From contig NW_024067777.1 of NCBI RefSeq assembly GCF_009389715.1, positions 434,001 through 498,000 of the forward strand: 64,000 nucleotides of DNA. The letters are read 5' to 3'. The translations under genes were made by a program, and so were the position numbers. Positions 45,625 to 55,600 of this stretch are shown piece after piece. Under the pieces are notes generated by a model that worked only from the letters and a program-made list of their open reading frames with translations, was not told the DNA's origin and did not search any database. The stretch is from Phoenix dactylifera. Taxonomy: Eukaryota; Streptophyta; Magnoliopsida; Arecales; Arecaceae. The stretch's first letter is position 1, and each line of letters starts with the position of its first letter.

Positions 45625-45905
45625 AAGAAAGCATGGAGATTCTTCAAAATTCTCACAAGAGAGTAGAAAAGGTTAAAAGAAGTTCGCCTGCAAACATTTA
45701 GAGCTGAAGCACTCCATATGAAAGGGTTCGAATCCATCTCCAATTATTTCACAAACGTTTTTGACAATTATCAACCAAATGAAAAGAAATGGTGAAATTG
45801 TGCAAGATGTTCGTCTAATTGAGAAGATTTTTCGATTGATGGATCCAAAGCGTGAACATGTTGTAGTGGCCATTAAGGAGTCCACGGAATTATAAAACGA
45901 ACCAA
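45625..45905 (+). pseudogene. Copia Gag fragment, right half
   Basis: Continues the gag cut at 19,013. After the AAG duplication the text reads KKAW. Then, with several frameshifts, come RLQTFRAEALHMKGFESISN-YF, QMKRNGEIVQDVRLIEKIFR and LMDPKREHVVVAIKEST, which is the UBN2 region of copia Gag. Homology fades after about 45,905 and no protease or reverse transcriptase follows, so the element is truncated. Confidence 0.78.
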
Positions 45906-46853
45906 AAGGTGACTCCATGCCCTGGCCAATTCAACGGTTCACTGATCAAACCAGTTCGATCGGCCGATCTGGCCAATAATGTCAGCATGACAATATGCTG
46001 GCATACATCATAAAGGAGCATGGATATTAACACAGATATTACTAGGGTTTATACAGAAAGGGGGCTTTAGGCATGATTTTTCCTATATAAAAGCAATATA
46101 TTGGTCAACTTTCTTGTCTACAAGATCTATACTTTTGAACCATTCCACTAGCTTCATATGTGTCTTAGATATATGGAGAGGCCAATCAATGTGTCACTCC
46201 TTATTTAGGGAAGGGAATTTCAAATAGAGTTATGCATGTTTAGTCTTGATGTCTTTCTCAGAAAGTCATATGAAGGCTTATATAAATAGTAAGAGAATGA
46301 TTACTCCAAGGGAAAGGTTTAAATATATAATTGGCTATAAGAACAGCAGGGTACTAGATCTTCCATTCTAATGGTTTTGAATAACACTTGCTTGTCCCCA
46401 TTCAATATAATTCCAACTCTCATCACAACCATTCATGCTTCTAATCATGAGCATTGCACACATCAAATATTTACCTAGCAACTCGCTCTATTTTCTTGTG
46501 TATCTTCATCTTCCTCTAGTATAAGCCACATTTTTGTTGTACAACTATACCTTCGTCATAATAAATTGTGTTCTTATAAATAAAAGGTGAAAAAATACTT
46601 TAAATCAGCCAGTGCAATCCTAGTGATCTATTTACACCAGCATACTGCTACTCTTCTATTTATGAACCATCCATGTTTAATTTGATTGCATAAAATTTAT
46701 GCCACTTCAGGAGCTTCAAACATTGATTTTTCAATCCAGCAAAAAGCATCCATTATTCTTTTTTATTAATTTTCATCTCCTAATCTTGTAGAAACATTAA
46801 ATTACCTAGAATCATAAATAACATGCGTGTGCACGCTCACACACACACATATT
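45906..46853. other. Intergenic DNA, no gene seen
   Basis: AT-rich with no long frame, terminal repeat or recognised motif. A CACACACA run lies at about 46,838-46,850. Confidence 0.5.
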
Positions 46854-46888
46854 TATATTATATTATATTATATTATATATATATATAT
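46854..46888. repeat. TA-rich microsatellite
   Basis: TATTATATTATATT passing into pure TA repeats, immediately before the second copy of the interspersed repeat. Confidence 0.85.
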
Positions 46889-47252
46889 GACAATTCATGC
46901 ATATTAGTAGCCCCCATTTTGTGTTTTTTCCACCTTTTAGATAAATATGCTCATTGGTGTAGCTTGTTCAAAGTTTATCCATAATAGAACTGATTCATTC
47001 AACATAATTTTCTTGCTATGTTTTCTAACGGCTATGCCGAGGAAGGATGAGTCGGGCAAATAACATTGTAAGCCCATTGATTAGATAATTATCAAAAATG
47101 GCATTTAGATATTGTAAGGATAATAATTCCATAGTCCAGCAAGTATTTTCAACAAGGATAAAAAGTATTAATTAATAGTTTAAATAATAACTTCATAAAA
47201 TTTTAATTTTCAGAACTTGCAATTAATATAGTAATATTTGTCCAACAAAATA
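46888..47252 (+). repeat. Interspersed repeat, copy 2 (unclassified)
   Basis: Aligns with 130-475 (for example CATATTAGTAGCCCCCATTT, AGATAATTATCA, CAAGGATAAAAAGTATTAAT, TTCATAAAATTTTAATTTTC). It contains an extra segment of about 30 bases (near 46,988-47,015) compared with copy 1. Confidence 0.7.
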
Positions 47253-47288
47253 AGACGCTCAATTGCTCTATTTCCTTGATGTTACAAG

Positions 47289-47378
<90 letters not shown>
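47289..47378. repeat. TA dinucleotide microsatellite
   Basis: About 44 uninterrupted TA units. A frame of repeated Tyr-Ile on the minus strand is an artefact of this run. Confidence 0.97.
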
Positions 47379-47380
<2 letters not shown>

Positions 47381-47681
47381 GAGTAAATCAATTTAGATTC
47401 GAACTGGTATTGTTATAATTATCAAGTTAGACTAATATATAACTTATGTCCTAAGTCAATGTAGACTTGAACTGATATCCTAACTCGAGATCTTCTAGAA
47501 TTATTGTGGATTGGACCTTCTAGAACCTAAAAACTTAGGATATACTGAACACTATTTTCATTATTACTGGGCGAATCGGACGGATGTCATTCTTATTACA
47601 ATCCTTAAAAAGAAAAGTTTACTATTAAAATTGCAATTATCTTAATTATATGCTGCTAGAGTTGGAAGGGGTCCAAGATTT
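47379..47681. other. Intergenic DNA, no gene seen
   Basis: Short frames only. Contains a partial direct repetition of GACTTGAACTGATATCCTAA-like text near 47,400-47,500. Confidence 0.45.
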
Positions 47682-47690
47682 TGTTGATGG

Positions 47691-48024
47691 TGTTGAAATA
47701 ATTGGAGAACAAGAGAAAAACAAAAAAAAAGTGAGAGAGAAAAGTGAGTTTATTTCTCTGTTGCTTCATATTCGGTACATCTCAGGAGTTATATATACTT
47801 GTGTATAGACTTTATATATAGAAAATAATATAGGCTCATATAGGATCTCACTAATAATAAAAAATATTGTAGGTGATACAAGTTGTCATGTAATTCCTAA
47901 AATCGCTCTAATAAGATTATGCTAACAAAGAAAACTAATATAGGTTGATATAGAATCACGCTAATAAACAAAAATATTATGAGTGATGCAAGTTATTATG
48001 TGATTTCTAAAATTATTCTAATAT
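47691..48024 (-). repeat. Possible small copia LTR (3' LTR orientation)
   Basis: On the minus strand the segment begins TATTAGAATAATTTTAG and ends ATTATTTCAACA, and contains TATATATAAAGTC as a TATA box. A purine-rich CTGAGGAAGGA directly precedes its start, as a polypurine tract would. Inside is a diverged tandem pair of about 95 bases (47,830-47,915 and 47,928-48,020). No second LTR or target duplication was found. Confidence 0.4.
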
Positions 48025-48640
48025 CCTTCCTCAGATTCAAGATGGTACTATACGTGTCAACTTGAGTTTGAAAATTGGATCACGAATATACCGAAAAACT
48101 GACATATTAGATGAAGAGCTAAGATAGTAGCTCAAAAACTGATGTAGCAGATTAGGAGTTGATATAACAATTTAGAAATCGATATGGTAGACTGATTTGT
48201 CTGACTGACGTGATAGACTGACATGTCTGTCGATGTGGCTGATTGCTTGTCTGATGATGTGGCAGTGAAAAAACACAAACAAGATGACAGCTGTAGCGAG
48301 GACAGAACTCAGAGAGAAGGCAACCAAAGCTCGACGATGCTCGTAGATGAAAGCACCATGGAAGAAGAGCAAGAGACCTCGAATTAGATGATGGAGTCGG
48401 AAGCAGCTCCGGTCCTGTCCCGGAGTTAAGGATACCGCAGTTACCCCGCCGGTCGGATCCCGTTGATGTGACAAAGTTTGAGAACTACCGCGCCCTATAT
48501 AAACTTGTGAACTGACGACAACGCCTCTATGATGGAGGCCTTCATGGCCACCACCATCGATCTCCAGGGCTTTTTGATAAGTGCTGATTAATCTATAATT
48601 TAATATTCTTTTTCCAGCACATGTCAACGTTCTTAAACGG
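48025..48640 (-). other. Unclassified region with a 151-aa open frame
   Basis: If the neighbouring LTR is real this would be its internal 3' side. Short repeated phrases (GACTGACGTGATAGACTG, GATGTGGCTGATTGCTTG) occur at 48,170-48,260. The minus-strand frame 48,172-48,627 contains HHRGVVVSSQVYIGRGSSQT and a hydrophobic stretch, but matches nothing I know and may be chance. Confidence 0.3.
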
Positions 48641-49019
48641 ATAACTATTTATTTTACTACAAAATAGAACAATCTTTGAAATAAATTTAAAATATGATAA
48701 GAAATAAATAATTCACATGTCCTCGCCTTCCGAGCATACCAGCCAGCACATTTTAGTTCAATAACACTAGGTTCGAGCCCAATGCCCAACTGACATGCAT
48801 GCACCCAAGCACTGTCCACCGTCCGTGGCTCCCCAAGTGATCCAACGGTTCAGAAATTCCCGTCTCCGCATCATGTTTCCAAACTAAGCAAAATAAGGGA
48901 GACCTTTTAAATCCATATATGCCCATTTTCCCGTTAAAATAGAGCAAGAAAAAGAGTTTTTCCCCAAATGCTGAAAACACTGTTCATATGAATAGTGTTA
49001 AAAAAATATATATAAAAAA
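48641..49019. other. Intergenic DNA, no gene seen
   Basis: No recognisable coding or repeat feature. Confidence 0.45.
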
Positions 49020-49394
49020 TGACTCAGCCACTGTTCATCTTCTTCCTCCCCCGATGAACATCTCACGCGCAGCCCACCGACGGTCCCCCGCGGCGTCTTC
49101 CCGTTGATCTCGCGGCGTCTTCCCGTTGATCTCGCGGCCGCCCACCGTCCGCGACTTCCTCCCGACGATCCCGCGATCAAATCCGCCGGCGACCAGTCCT
49201 CCATGATTCCAGTCGGCCGCAATCAGCCGCGTGCCCACCGTGCCCGTGCGGTCGACTCTTCCCAGCAGCGGAGATCCAGCCCCTTTGCCATCACATCCCG
49301 CGTCTTCAGCCGAGATCCAGCACCACCGCATCAGCTCCGTGCCAGCCGCATCAACCGCGTGCCATCCGCCGCCCGTTCCACCTCCCAGCAGCCG
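49020..49394 (+). other. GC-rich sequence split by LTR element (left part)
   Basis: C-rich text with repeated GAGATCCAGC phrases, open on the plus strand (49,104-49,394) and giving an Arg/Ser/Pro-rich peptide. It continues after the LTR element at 60,665 with the same style of sequence. It could be leader sequence of another element or an unknown gene; nothing conserved is visible. AGCCG (49390-49394) is the target duplication. Confidence 0.4.
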
Positions 49395-49645
49395 TGATGA
49401 CCCAAAGATTGATTCATAAATTGATTTTGATGATCACAAAACCTTGAAGTATAGATACTAATGCTTATGTTGCAAGGAGAAAGATATTTATTTTGCAAGG
49501 AACATAGCAAGTTGGGAGAACACAAGAAGGCCTCCAAAGCTCTCAAGTTGGAAGAAAGCTACAATTTATTGGCCCAAAGTTTAAAGTTCAAAGGATTCAA
49601 ATTGGAGGAGTAAAATCAAAAGAAAAATTCAAAAGAACAGTCTTC

Positions 49646-50325
49646 GAGTCGACTCCAGTGGAATTCGAGTCGACTCCGGAGAAGTATGAGTCGACTCCGG
49701 AGAAGTATGAGTCGACTCCTAGGAGTCACAGGCAGAAAAGTCAGAGAGCAGTTTTCGGGTCTGAGATTCGAGTCGACTCCAGTGGAACGCGAGTCGACTC
49801 CGATGGTTGGTAGGTCGACTCCAAAGAAAGCAAGAGTCGACTCTCAGCGGAACACAAGGAAAAAGTCAGAGAGCATTTTTGGGACTCTGAGATTCGAGTC
49901 GACTCCCGCATTGCACGAGTCGACTCCGAGACTCCGCGACCATCAACAGACAGAAAACCAAGTTACTGCCTCTGAGATTCGAGTCGACTCCCAGACAGTT
50001 CGAGTCGACTCCAAGGCAGCGCGACCCCAAAAATGCAGAGGATCAGTTTTCGGGCTCTGAGAGCCGAGTCGACTCCAAGAGAATCCGAGTCGACTCGAGG
50101 AAGAAAATCAGAAAGTATGTCCTCTGGATTCATGGGATGAGCCGACTCCGAAGATGCCAAGTCAGCTCCAGATGTTGGCGAGTCGACTCCGGGTTAAGTC
50201 GAGTCGACTCCCAGTCAAGGCATGCACTTTAATTCAAATTTGGAACAGTAGCCGAGTCGTCTCCAGTAAAGCACGAGCCGACTCCTGCAACAGGCGAGTC
50301 GACTCCTGATCGCGCGAGTCGACTC
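49646..50325. repeat. GAGTCGACTC palindrome array, 21-bp phased
   Basis: I count 17 exact GAGTCGACTC and about five one- or two-base variants. Within groups of two to four the spacer is nearly always 11 bases with a different sequence each time (for example CAGTGGAATTC, CGGAGAAGTAT, CCGCATTGCAC, CGGGTTAAGTC), so centres lie 21 bases apart. Groups are separated by about 60-80 bases often ending in CTGAGATTC. Repeated in the 3' LTR at 58,874-59,553. Confidence 0.93.
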
Positions 50326-50413
50326 CGATCCCAACGGTAACATTGTCAGGAAATGCAGACTGTGTCCAACGGCTCTTTTTCTTGTCTCTAACGGCTATAT
50401 TCTTGTTTCCACG

Positions 50414-50421
50414 CCATCTAA
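50414..50421 (+). promoter_or_regulatory. TATA box of the LTR (copy 2)
   Basis: CTATAAAA in a context (GCCATCTAAAG before it) shared with copy 1. It divides the LTR into a U3 side with the palindrome array and a transcribed R-U5 side with the hairpin array. Confidence 0.6.
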
Positions 50422-50782
50422 AGCTATAAAATCAAGAGAAGAGCTAGGGGAGAAGGTATGGAAGTGGGAGAGAACTTTTAGGGAAGAGATTCCAAACAGA
50501 TTACAAGGGAAATCTCCCAAAAGCACAAAAGGGCCATTAAAAGTGAAATAGAGGGAAGAAGAGCATCCAAGTGAATCCCAAAGCTTCCTCTCCATCCGTG
50601 TGCTGCCTCAGTGATCCTCCACTTCGTGCCAAATCAGAAGAGGGTCAAGTAAAGAAGAAGTCGAGCTCCTTCATCTTCCAAACTCGTTTGAGGACTTCAC
50701 TTTACTCTATTTGCTTATAGTGTTATATTTGCTTGTTTAAGAAGCTTTGATTTATCTTAAACTTTGTTATAATATCTTGTAA

Positions 50783-51016
50783 CTTGATTCAATCACGGGA
50801 TTGAATCAAGGGGTAAAGGTTTGTTGGTGAGCCAAAGGGAAAACCAACGGTGTTAGGTTTGTTGGTGAGCCGAGGGTAAAACCAACGTGTAAGGGTTTGA
50901 TTGTGAGCCCGGGAAAACAATCGGAGTGGTTCTAGTCGGTGAGCCTGGGAAAACCGACCGAGTTCGTTGTGCGCTCGTAAAACAACAAGTTGGGTTGTGA
51001 GCTTGTAAAACAACCG
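50783..51016 (+). repeat. Array of small hairpins with compensating stems
   Basis: First a 12-bp hairpin CTTGATTCAATC/GATTGAATCAAG, then six tandem units with stems GTTGGT/ACCAAC (twice), GATTGT/ACAATC, GTCGGT/ACCGAC, GTTGT/ACAAC and GGTTGT/ACAACC. Between the stem arms the sequence is nearly constant (GAGCC..GGGAAA, later GAGCTTGTAAA). Stem bases differ between units but always pair. Second copy at 60,011-60,244. Confidence 0.88.
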
Positions 51017-51440
51017 GCTGTAATCGGTAGGATTATAGTGAAATTCCCAAGAGGTCTTGGGGAGTGGATGTAGGTGCTGGGGTGCACCGAACCACTATAT
51101 TTTTGTTGTGTTTGTGATGCTCTTTGTTGACTGACCTCCTCACTCACTTACTTAGATATTAAGCTTGCTTAACTCTTCTTCGTGCATCCTTTAGTTGCAA
51201 GCATAATCAATTTACTCAATCATTAAATTGAATAGCATACTAGGGCAAAATTAGACTAATCTTTTATTGAACCCACTGCTTAATAGTTGATTAGATTAGA
51301 ATCATACTCTTGCTAAGGTTAAGCTTCACTAAGCATCCATACAACTTAGCATAATTAATCTAAAAGATTAGAAGTAGTTTAAAAGGTTTTAAAAGACCCA
51401 ATTCACCCCCCCCTCTTGGGTTGTCACCTTGGGCAACAAG

Positions 51441-51452
51441 TGGTATCAGAGC
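51441..51452 (+). other. Primer binding site, copy 2
   Basis: TGGTATCAGAGC two bases after the 5' LTR, complementary to initiator tRNA-Met. Confidence 0.92.
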
Positions 51453-51500
51453 AGGTGCTCAAATATTATTTGTAGTCTTAACCGACTAGAGCCAAAGATC

Positions 51501-52646
51501 ATGACAACTCAAATAGATAGTTTTCTAGGAGAAGGACAATCAATTGATACACCACCACTATTTAATGGCATAAACTATACACATTGGAAAATACGCATGC
51601 GCATCTTTATTCAATCACAAAACTATTATTTATGGAAAATCATAATAAATGATCTTCACACACTCTCTCAAACTTTTAATGAAAAGGATTTAGCACAATT
51701 GAATGCTGATGCCATGAACCTTTTATATTGTGCATTAGATAGGAATGAGTTTAATTGCATATCTTCTTGCATGACTGCTAAAGAAATATGGAATATGCTT
51801 GAAGACAAATATGAATGCACTAACAAATCTGAAATATCATGTGTAGAAGGAGAGCAGTATCATATTGAAAATCTATGCTTGGTGGCACAAGAGGTACATG
51901 CTGAAACTGAAAGCAATTTTACATTTGATGAACTCCATGATGCCTTTTCTGATTTGTATTTAGAATATAAGAAACTTATTTGTAAGAACAAAAACTTGAA
52001 GATTGAAAATCAAATTCTAATAGATGAAAAACTGAAACTAACCAGTAAAACTGAAATCTTAATTAAAGAAAATCAAGAACTAAATCAAAGAGATCAACTT
52101 CTCACTGAAAGTCATGATAAACTTAAGAAAAACAATGAGTTACTTTCAGAAGATAACAGAAGATTAACTAAAGAAGTTGACAGATTAAAACCTGTTGTTG
52201 AAAGATTTACCCTCAGCTCTGAAAAATTGAACCTAATGATAAATGATCAAGGAGCTGAATTTGATAAAGTTACATTAGGATATCAACCTTGGTACACCCA
52301 AAAACCTTTTAAGAATATGTTTGTTAAAACAGTTTTTAATTACTCTAAAACAGATTCTCATAAACAAAAGCTAAGTAAAATCTCTTCTGTTGTCCCTAAA
52401 TCTATACATTACAAATTTAATGAACCAAAAAGGGAGAAACAGAAAATTAAAAGTTTTCCTACTACTCATGTTCGATCTAAGTTTGTTAAATTCAACAAGA
52501 GGATACAGAAATACATCCCTTGTAATCCTAAAATCTGTAAATTCATGGACAAAATAGCTATTAAGAGAATATGGGTTCCAAAAGGAACAATTATAGCTAA
52601 CCTACAAGGACCCAAAAGAGCTTGGGTTCCTAAGTTGAAAATATGA
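51501..52646 (+). CDS. Gag-like protein of LTR element, copy 2 (381 aa)
   Basis: Homologue of the Gag-like protein of copy 1. Start chosen at ATG 51501 (MTTQIDSFLGEGQ), the first Met conserved in both copies; the open frame reaches upstream over the primer site. Residues 15-115: FNGINYTHWKIRMRIFIQSQ ... AKEIWNMLEDKYE (DUF4219/UBN2-like). A long coiled coil follows (about residues 140-250, with ENQELNQRDQLLTESHDKLK). Then a basic region and the tail RIWVPKGTI / RAWVPKLKI. No CCHC zinc knuckle and no ESTP repeat, so the middle differs from copy 1 by a deletion. The frame is intact although nothing downstream is. It might bind element RNA by its basic tail, but this is inference. Confidence 0.85.
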   Translation: MTTQIDSFLGEGQSIDTPPLFNGINYTHWKIRMRIFIQSQNYYLWKIIINDLHTLSQTFNEKDLAQLNADAMNLLYCALDRNEFNCISSCMTAKEIWNMLEDKYECTNKSEISCVEGEQYHIENLCLVAQEVHAETESNFTFDELHDAFSDLYLEYKKLICKNKNLKIENQILIDEKLKLTSKTEILIKENQELNQRDQLLTESHDKLKKNNELLSEDNRRLTKEVDRLKPVVERFTLSSEKLNLMINDQGAEFDKVTLGYQPWYTQKPFKNMFVKTVFNYSKTDSHKQKLSKISSVVPKSIHYKFNEPKREKQKIKSFPTTHVRSKFVKFNKRIQKYIPCNPKICKFMDKIAIKRIWVPKGTIIANLQGPKRAWVPKLKI

Positions 52647-55600
52647 TTATTCTTTCAGCAAGCATGTCTAGCTATCCAAGGTTCTAATGAAAGATGTTAT
52701 CTAAACAATGGGTGCTCTAGACATGTGTTAAAGAATTGAATTTAAAATGTAATTAAAAAGAATGATTTAAATGAAAGAAAGGATGAAATAAGTAATTCTT
52801 ACATCTTCTCGTATTGAAATTACTTTATTAGTTGATTAAAACATAACTTGAAAGTATTAATCATTTTTGTGATATAAGTGATATTTGTCTTTTTGGGTAT
52901 GAAAAGAAAATATATTCAAATCACTTCATTTTTTTTTGTATGCTCCACTCACTATTGGATAAGTTGCTAAATGATTAATTAATTCATTAAAAATAACTCT
53001 ATGAACCCTCTATATGCTTGATTAAGAATTTTTGTCTATGGCATTATTTTTATTGATCATCAATATGATAATGTGTACTTGGTATGCTTTTGAATACCAA
53101 GATTAAAGAAACCATCCTTGGCACATAGAATCAACTCATGCTAGTATGTACTTAATATCAAAAGACCTTGCCATAGGCTTGTTTAGATTATCTACTTAAA
53201 GGTCAAAGTTTTGCTATGCATGCTAACTAAGGAAACAAACAAAAATCATTTCTAAATCTAAAGATGTTGTTTCCATCTCTAAGTCTTCAAAAGCTTACAT
53301 TGGACTTGTTCTTGGAGAATAAAACTGAAGTATTTTTCTGTATTTACTAAATCTTGTAGAAGCGTTTCAAATGAAAAAGGTTTCCAAACTGTGAAGATCA
53401 TGGCACAGTGTTGAAAACCAAAATCCAGATTAAGGTTATACAGAAAATAGTATTAAATTCAATTATTTCAGCTCCATGGACATCATAAGTAAAAAGGGGT
53501 TAATAGAATTCTTGAAGAAATGAAAAAGACAATTATGTATGATAGTCATCTACTTAAATAATTTTTAAAAGACTATCATCACTGCTTGTCATACATATGA
53601 TTTCTATTAGATCTATTTCTGATGAAAATTTTGATCTTCTGAAAAAAATGAAAAATGAACCATTGCATATCTTTCATATTTTTCAGTCGTACATGTTATG
53701 CTTGATATGCTCTTATGAAAATAATGCCAAATCTGATAGAGATATGTCTATCCTTGGATATCATTCATCAAGCAATGCATATAGAGTATTCAATGAAAAG
53801 TTTTTAGTTGCAAAAATATCAAGGTATTTTATTCTTTATGAGACTAATGATTTATTATCAAGATACTAAAATTAAATTATGTATGTATATGGTTAATCTT
53901 TTACATATAACAATCTGAAAAACTTGTTAATAATTAGAACCAACTTGGATTTTCAGATATGCTCTTAATGAAGAAAAAGTGATGACTACTAAAAGACTAA
54001 ATTAAGAAAAGATGAAATAGATCTTGATGAAATTTTTGCATGATTAGAAGTAAAGATCACCATCATCATTTGCTTGCTTTATGAGCTTTATAGTCCATCA
54101 AATGAGTGTGTAGAATGGACTCCTATGTGCTTACTTTATTAAAGAAGATATATGTTAAATAACCACCATATTTGAAAACACTCATTACAAATATGATAAA
54201 GCAATATATGATTTGATACAAGCATCAAGAGCATGATATAAAAGCTTAAATAACCTTTTTGATAGAAGGTAATAGTGATAATTCTTTGCATCAAAAAATG
54301 TGTGACACCTCACTTGCTCAAAGTATACATTAATGACATCATTTCTGGTTCTACTAATGAAGAGTTATATTGCAAGGTGAGTTTGAAATATGTATGATGA
54401 ATGAATTAACATCTTCTCTCAAACTCCAAATTAAGACAAACAGGAAAGGGGATCTTCATTGACCAATGTTAGTCCACAAGAAAACTCTCATAGAAGATTG
54501 GCATGAAGAAGGTATGTCTATGACCCCATCTTGTAGAATTTGAAAAGAATGAGCAAAATAGATCTACTGTTTAAAGCTGTATTGAAGCATGATAGAATAA
54601 TTATTTTATCATACAGCTAGTAGACCAGGTTGTATGCTCATTATGTGACCTTGTGCAAGACATCAATCTAACTTTAATGAATCATATTTTATTGATAAAC
54701 AAATAAATCATAATCTGAATTGTGATAGAAATAACTGTTTAAGATAAGTTGATTAAAACTTAGCTAGCGTGCCTTATTGAATAAAATCTAAACTAAATTG
54801 ATTTTGAAAATAAGAAATTGATTTGACCTTGATAAATCTACCTATTGCCTCACATGCTTGTCCTTGAACCATCTGATTTAATGAAACTATCTCTTTAGTT
54901 CAAGTGATATGTGCTTGCTTATATTTAGGGAATCTCTTGAGTAAAGTGACTCAACATGCAACTATTGTCATATCTTATATTGAGTCATCTAGTTAAAAAA
55001 AATATATATGTTGGATGAATGCTTTGTATCTTAAAGAAACTAATGACCTTCCTTCAAGAAAGAAAAATGAGAAATTTCAACTTGAAGGATATCTTCATGT
55101 AAGATACACTAAACATTCACATGCAAACAAGAGAGAGGATCTTCTTCAGCCAAAAGTTCACACATAAGAAATCGAGTTTGGCTTGAAGAACATATAATGA
55201 ATAGGTAATTTTAGATACCTTTCTCACAAATTAATTGAGCAAAGTCAATAACTTAAATCTTATTATGGCATGATTAAGGTCTTTAATTATTAATTTTTGA
55301 TATCATGTCTATATATACATATATTGATTGACTTATACTTTTAGAAATTGTTTCATGGTTTGCCAAAACTATAATATATCTTTGCCTATGTCATAATCAT
55401 GAAATACACAAGTTTATGCATAAAATTTTGATTTAAAATAACTTGTGAGAAGTTATGAATCCTTGAGCACAATGAAAATATTGTTTGCATGATATACATC
55501 TATATGATACATAAGATTATTTCATTATTCTGTTCTTTCATGTAAATTACTTGAGAATAATGAAGAGAGAGAGATAAAGAAAAGAAAATGGATATTACTC

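Larger units (their letters stand above)
49395..51438 (+). repeat. 5' LTR of Gag-only element, copy 2
   Basis: Starts TGATGACCCAAAG and ends TTGGGCAACA. Order along the sense strand: palindrome array (49,646-50,325), TATA box (50,414-50,421), hairpin array (50,783-51,016). Confidence 0.95.

Noticed and set aside
47203..47391. Frame of repeated Tyr-Ile
   Set aside because: Translation of the TA microsatellite.
48172..48627. A 151-residue membrane protein gene
   Set aside because: No recognised family, low-confidence repeat-like surroundings and no supporting promoter or homologue; kept only as an unclassified region.
49686..50060. Open frame of 124 codons with ESTP/RVDS repeats, and the mirror frames in all four young LTRs
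   Set aside because: Explained by the 21-bp palindromes, which are open in several frames on both strands; located in U3, without conserved domain.
49646..50325. CRISPR-like array (constant 10-bp repeat, unique 11-bp spacers)
   Set aside because: Repeat and spacer are far too short, it lies inside a plant LTR, it is duplicated exactly in the other LTR, and there are no cas genes.
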